Shown here: positions 61,001 through 64,000 of the stretch, one piece after another | How the letters are laid out: every line of letters begins with the position of its first letter | Numbering within the stretch: the stretch's first letter is position 1 | Assembly: GCA_963969365.1 (NCBI GenBank) | Contig: OZ017758.1 | Coordinates: 558,001-622,000 of the forward strand | Length of the DNA: 64,000 bases | Reading direction: 5' to 3' | Source of the DNA: Asterochloris sp. CNOR1 | Taxonomy: Eukaryota > Chlorophyta > Trebouxiophyceae > Trebouxiales > Trebouxiaceae | Translations under genes and position numbers: made by a program | Notes under the pieces: model-generated | The model's input: the letters and a program-made list of their open reading frames with translations, nothing else | Told to the model about the DNA's origin: nothing | Database searches by the model: none

Positions 61001-61340
61001 CAGTACTGCTCCTCCCTTTCGGCCTCAAACTTCACAGCAGGCACTCGCAGACACCCTGCCTTTGAGTGGGCTGGCTGGTCAGCCTGGCCATTGTAGGCTG
61101 GGGGCTCCTGTGCAGCAGGCAGCCTGAACCGTGCCATCACAGGGTGGTGGTCTGAGCAGCTCATGTATGGTGTGCTTACTTTTCTGCAGGACTTCAAGCC
61201 GCTCTGCCCAGGGGTAGAGGGCTGACCAGGCCATGTGGTAGTCCAGCGTGGTGCGCACCACACGCAGAGTCAACCCCTTTTCTAGGAAAGGGTTCATGTT
61301 AGCCTTCTTGCTGCTTCGTGGCTTGGAACAGCTCTTCAGC
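58023..61340 (-). mobile_element. Decayed, 5'-truncated LINE
   Basis: On - it runs from within the endonuclease (TLDYHMAW; SDHHPVMARF near 61150), through a linker and reverse transcriptase, to a C-terminal zf-RVT zinc-knuckle region. RT motifs are MNSYRPITVIPVLAKLF, QAGFRRGHST, FVDFEKAFDTVDR, GVQQGSPLSPLLFGLLID and LLLFADDLVL. The zf-RVT region reads CRICGSPNEIEDEGHILLHC (near 58790). A 3' UTR of about 500 bases ends in TTTAAATTTAAATCATC repeats at 58023. Three reading frames are used, so there are several frameshifts and it is inactive. The endonuclease plus zf-RVT layout fits L1-like or RandI/Dualen-like algal elements; I cannot separate them by eye. Confidence 0.88.
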
Positions 61341-61362
61341 ACGGCTGGGATCAGGGATTGAG

Positions 61363-64000
61363 ATGTCCACCACAGTGCTAGAACAGACGAGAGGTGACCG
61401 CCAGCAGTCTGTTGCTGTGCAAGCTGCAGGACGACATGCCGTACTGGGATCTGTGCTGCAGGTGCTCATGAGGAGTTGGAACATCTGGAGCGGCTCATCG
61501 TGAAGGATTTCAGAAATGAGCTCAAAGGGCACAAGGAGCGCTTGCATCAGAACCACAGGGTGCGCACCAGGCTGGACGCAATGCAGGAGCAGGCGAAAAA
61601 GCTGGTGAGCCCAGTTAGGCATCCTCTTGCATCAATGATCTTGCCTTGCAGCGCAAAACTCAGTCATGCACACGGCGCCATGCTAGCGTAACCCCTAGCA
61701 ACTGATATATGTGTCTGTGTGCTGCAACCGACTCTCTGCTGCAGGTTGAGATCTATCGCGACGAGGACAAGGCTCGCCAGGAGGACATTGCCTCCCTGAA
61801 GGTGACTGACGAGGCCTTCGCAGGCTTTTATGAGCGCGTCAAGGACCTTAGAGAGTACCACAAGAAGCACAGCACCTACGATGTTACTGAGGTGGGCACC
61901 TGCAGAGACGCCAGCCACCACGATGCCATCGCACAGCAAGCATGTGAGCTGCCGGCCTGGCAGCCCCCAGCAGGGACATATGCTGGGCTGTGTGCTGGCA
62001 TCTGCCAGCCACGAGGGCTAGATGTGCCCCCTGGGGCTGCCAGGGTTCAGGCAATGGGGCGGGCAGCTCTCTGCAATGATGGCATCTGCTGCAATATGCT
62101 GGCAGCATGGTTGCCCACCCTGGCAGGCCTCTTCTTGTAGGCTCCCAACGATGAAGCCCTGCTCAAGCAAGAGCCCCGCATCGAGTTCAGTGGTGAGGAG
62201 GGGTATGGGCGCTACCTGGACCTGCACGAGCCGTACCACACCTTCATCAACTCTAAGTTCGGGAGGCAAATGGAGTATGCCGAGTACGTGCGCACGCTGA
62301 TGGCCTGGTCCGAGGTGCTGCGTCCCCACCGTCTGAACAAGCCCTACAGGTGACTTCCACAGTGCCGCAATGCACTGCTGATGTGCTTTGCACACCAATG
62401 GGAAAGAGTATGCCTCCCCCTTTTGCTGCCAGCCATGACGTCCTTGAGGTGGCTTGAGGTGGCTTGCAGGTCATGCAGATCGTGCGCTGCAGAGTAGGCA
62501 TGCTCGGGATGCCCCAAGACGAGAAGTTGAGTGCTTGACATGTCTTCCTGCAGGGATTACCTGCAGTCCTTGCTGGCCTACCTGGAGGGCTTCCATGAGA
62601 GGGTCAGCCCCCTCAGCAATCTGGGCGCAACCTACCAGCGCCTGCAGCAGGAGTTCGAAGAGGCCTGGGAGACTGGCCAGCTGGCCGGATGGGAGGACAG
62701 GGGCATCGGCAAAGCCAACGGGGAACACCAGGCACCTGTCGTGGACCTGATGGCATTTGACACCGTGGAGGAGCTTGAAACTCTGGGTATGTGCTGCCGC
62801 CCCTCGACGCTGGGGGCCACTGCATGCACATTGTGTTGCTCCCACTTTGTAGATGGCAGTCCCAGGGCAGCATGCCATCTGTGACTCCCGCTGCATGCAT
62901 ATCCAGGCATGTGCCCCAGCACTGCGTGAGCAGTGAGCAATGGGGCTGGGCGGGTCTCGTCCTGTCTCAATGCTGGAAGACATGTGTCGTGCACCTGTAT
63001 GCTGGAACTACATAGCAGAGCAATGCAAGTCTCCCAGCTTTGTTGATCGGGCTCTGCAGGTGCCGACACGCTGAAGAGCGCCCTGCAAGCACTGGGCTTG
63101 AAATGCGGAGGCACACTGCGGCAGCGAGCGGAGCGTCTCATGCTAACCAAGACCACCCCGCTTGAGCAGCTAGACCAGAAGCTGTTTGTGAAGGGAGCAG
63201 CGCCGCAGGTGAGCTGGTTACATTCCCTGCTGAGGCCTGCACCCTGGCAGGAACTGTGTAGAGCTGGCTGCTACCTGCAACCTGCAGCTGCAATCTGCTG
63301 GCCTGTGAGTGTCAGGCTCAGCAGAGCGAACAGCAGATCCTTTGCCTGCAGGCAGCTCTCTCACAGCAGCAGCGCATCAGGCAATCTGCAGCTGCCAAGG
63401 AGACTGCCCTGCTGGAGATCAAGATTAGCACTCTCTGCGGCGACAAGAACCTGCTGGGCAGAGTCCTTGAAGACACTCAGGGCAACATTGAAAAGAAACA
63501 AGCTCGCAGCTATGAGGAGATGCTGGCAGAGCAGGAGGAGGCTGAGCAGGTAGGCAGGGCAGCACAAACAGCACCAGCACATGCTGCGCAGTTGCTCACA
63601 ACCTCTTCGGCCTCATATTGCCACTCTCCGGCCAGTGTCAGGTAGTGCTCAACATGGCTTGCAGGCAAGGTGAGAGACCACCAGGCAGATGTTGCAGCTC
63701 TCTCTTGGACTTGACTGTGTTCCTTGACCTGCATGCCTTGCATCTCAGCAGAGGCAGCCAATGCCTTGTTGCAGAGGGAAAGTGGCCACAGATGCGTACA
63801 ATGTGTCAAGCATCACAGCAAAGCAGCACCCACAGCGCAACGTCTCACCAAATTGCAGAATGTGTGCTGCTGGCCAGTGCAGAAAGAGAGCGGCTGTGCA
63901 GCAAGCTCTAGCTGCCTGCCTGCTTTGCCTGCAGGAGGCTGGTGCCAGCGACAGCGATGAGGAAGATGACTTCATATACAACCCCCTGAAGCTGCCGTTA
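61363..64000 (+). CDS. SF3A3: Splicing factor 3a subunit 3 (SF3a60), 3' end beyond window
   Basis: Eight exons with consistent phases: 61363-61393, 61462-61604, 61745-61891, 62141-62349, 62554-62786, 63060-63208, 63352-63549 and 63934 to the window end. The start MSTTVLEQTR matches the family N terminus (METILEQQRR in human). Diagnostic blocks are HRVRTRLDAMQEQ, EEGYGRYLDLHEPYHTFIN, DYLQSLLAYLEGF, the SAP-like LKSALQALGLKCGGTLRQRA, EKKQARSYEEMLAEQEEAE and DFIYNPLKLPL. The C-terminal zinc-finger part lies outside the window. By family knowledge, SF3a60 is a core U2 snRNP protein that helps recognise the branch site in the nucleus. The start lies only some tens of bases from the LINE on the other strand. 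Confidence 0.95.

Overview
This is eukaryotic nuclear DNA, most likely from a green alga (Chlorophyta). The host genes are cut by many short GT..AG introns whose acceptors are nearly always (C/T)TGCAG, the coding sequence is rich in CAG/CTG (Gln/Ala/Leu/Ser), and a TGTAA poly(A) signal, the usual one in green algae, follows the one host gene whose 3' end I could check well. The recognisable proteins (splicing factor SF3a60, shugoshin, a tubulin ligase-like glycylase, a C-terminal J-domain protein) are eukaryotic. I cannot name the species.

Layout. Left flank (1-6.4 kb): a shugoshin-like gene on the + strand converges on a long - strand gene for a nuclear J-domain protein. Centre (6.4-47.9 kb): a tandem triplication. 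One unit of 14,708 bp (6413-21120) is followed by a second of 12,043 bp (21121-33163) and a third (33164-47870) of full length. The copies are nearly identical; only a few single-base changes and two indels (2,630 bp and 35 bp, both in the middle unit) were found. Each unit starts inside an exon of the J-domain gene, runs through a repeat-rich stretch and ends inside a Ty3/gypsy retroelement. The stretch holds four solo LTRs, a 69-bp quasi-palindrome, a KDZ-transposase-like fragment and a foldback element with long inverted repeats. The two internal junctions have the same sequence. Right flank (47.9-64 kb): the end of the third retroelement copy, two more solo LTRs, a tRNA-derived SINE, a TTLL3-type tubulin glycylase gene (-), a decayed 5'-truncated LINE (-) and the first eight exons of the SF3a60/SF3A3 splicing factor gene (+), which runs out of the window.

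The host genes do not form a pathway: cohesion protection at centromeres, a chaperone-like nuclear protein, cilium/tubulin modification and pre-mRNA splicing. The most interesting parts are the retroelement-linked tandem triplication with its chimeric frames, the middle unit's near-exact removal of what looks like a large intron, the half-palindrome in the middle unit, and a SINE whose 3' end matches the LINE 8 kb away. I found no clearly new multi-gene system. Gene models were built by eye from splice sites and reading phase, so exon edges are predictions.
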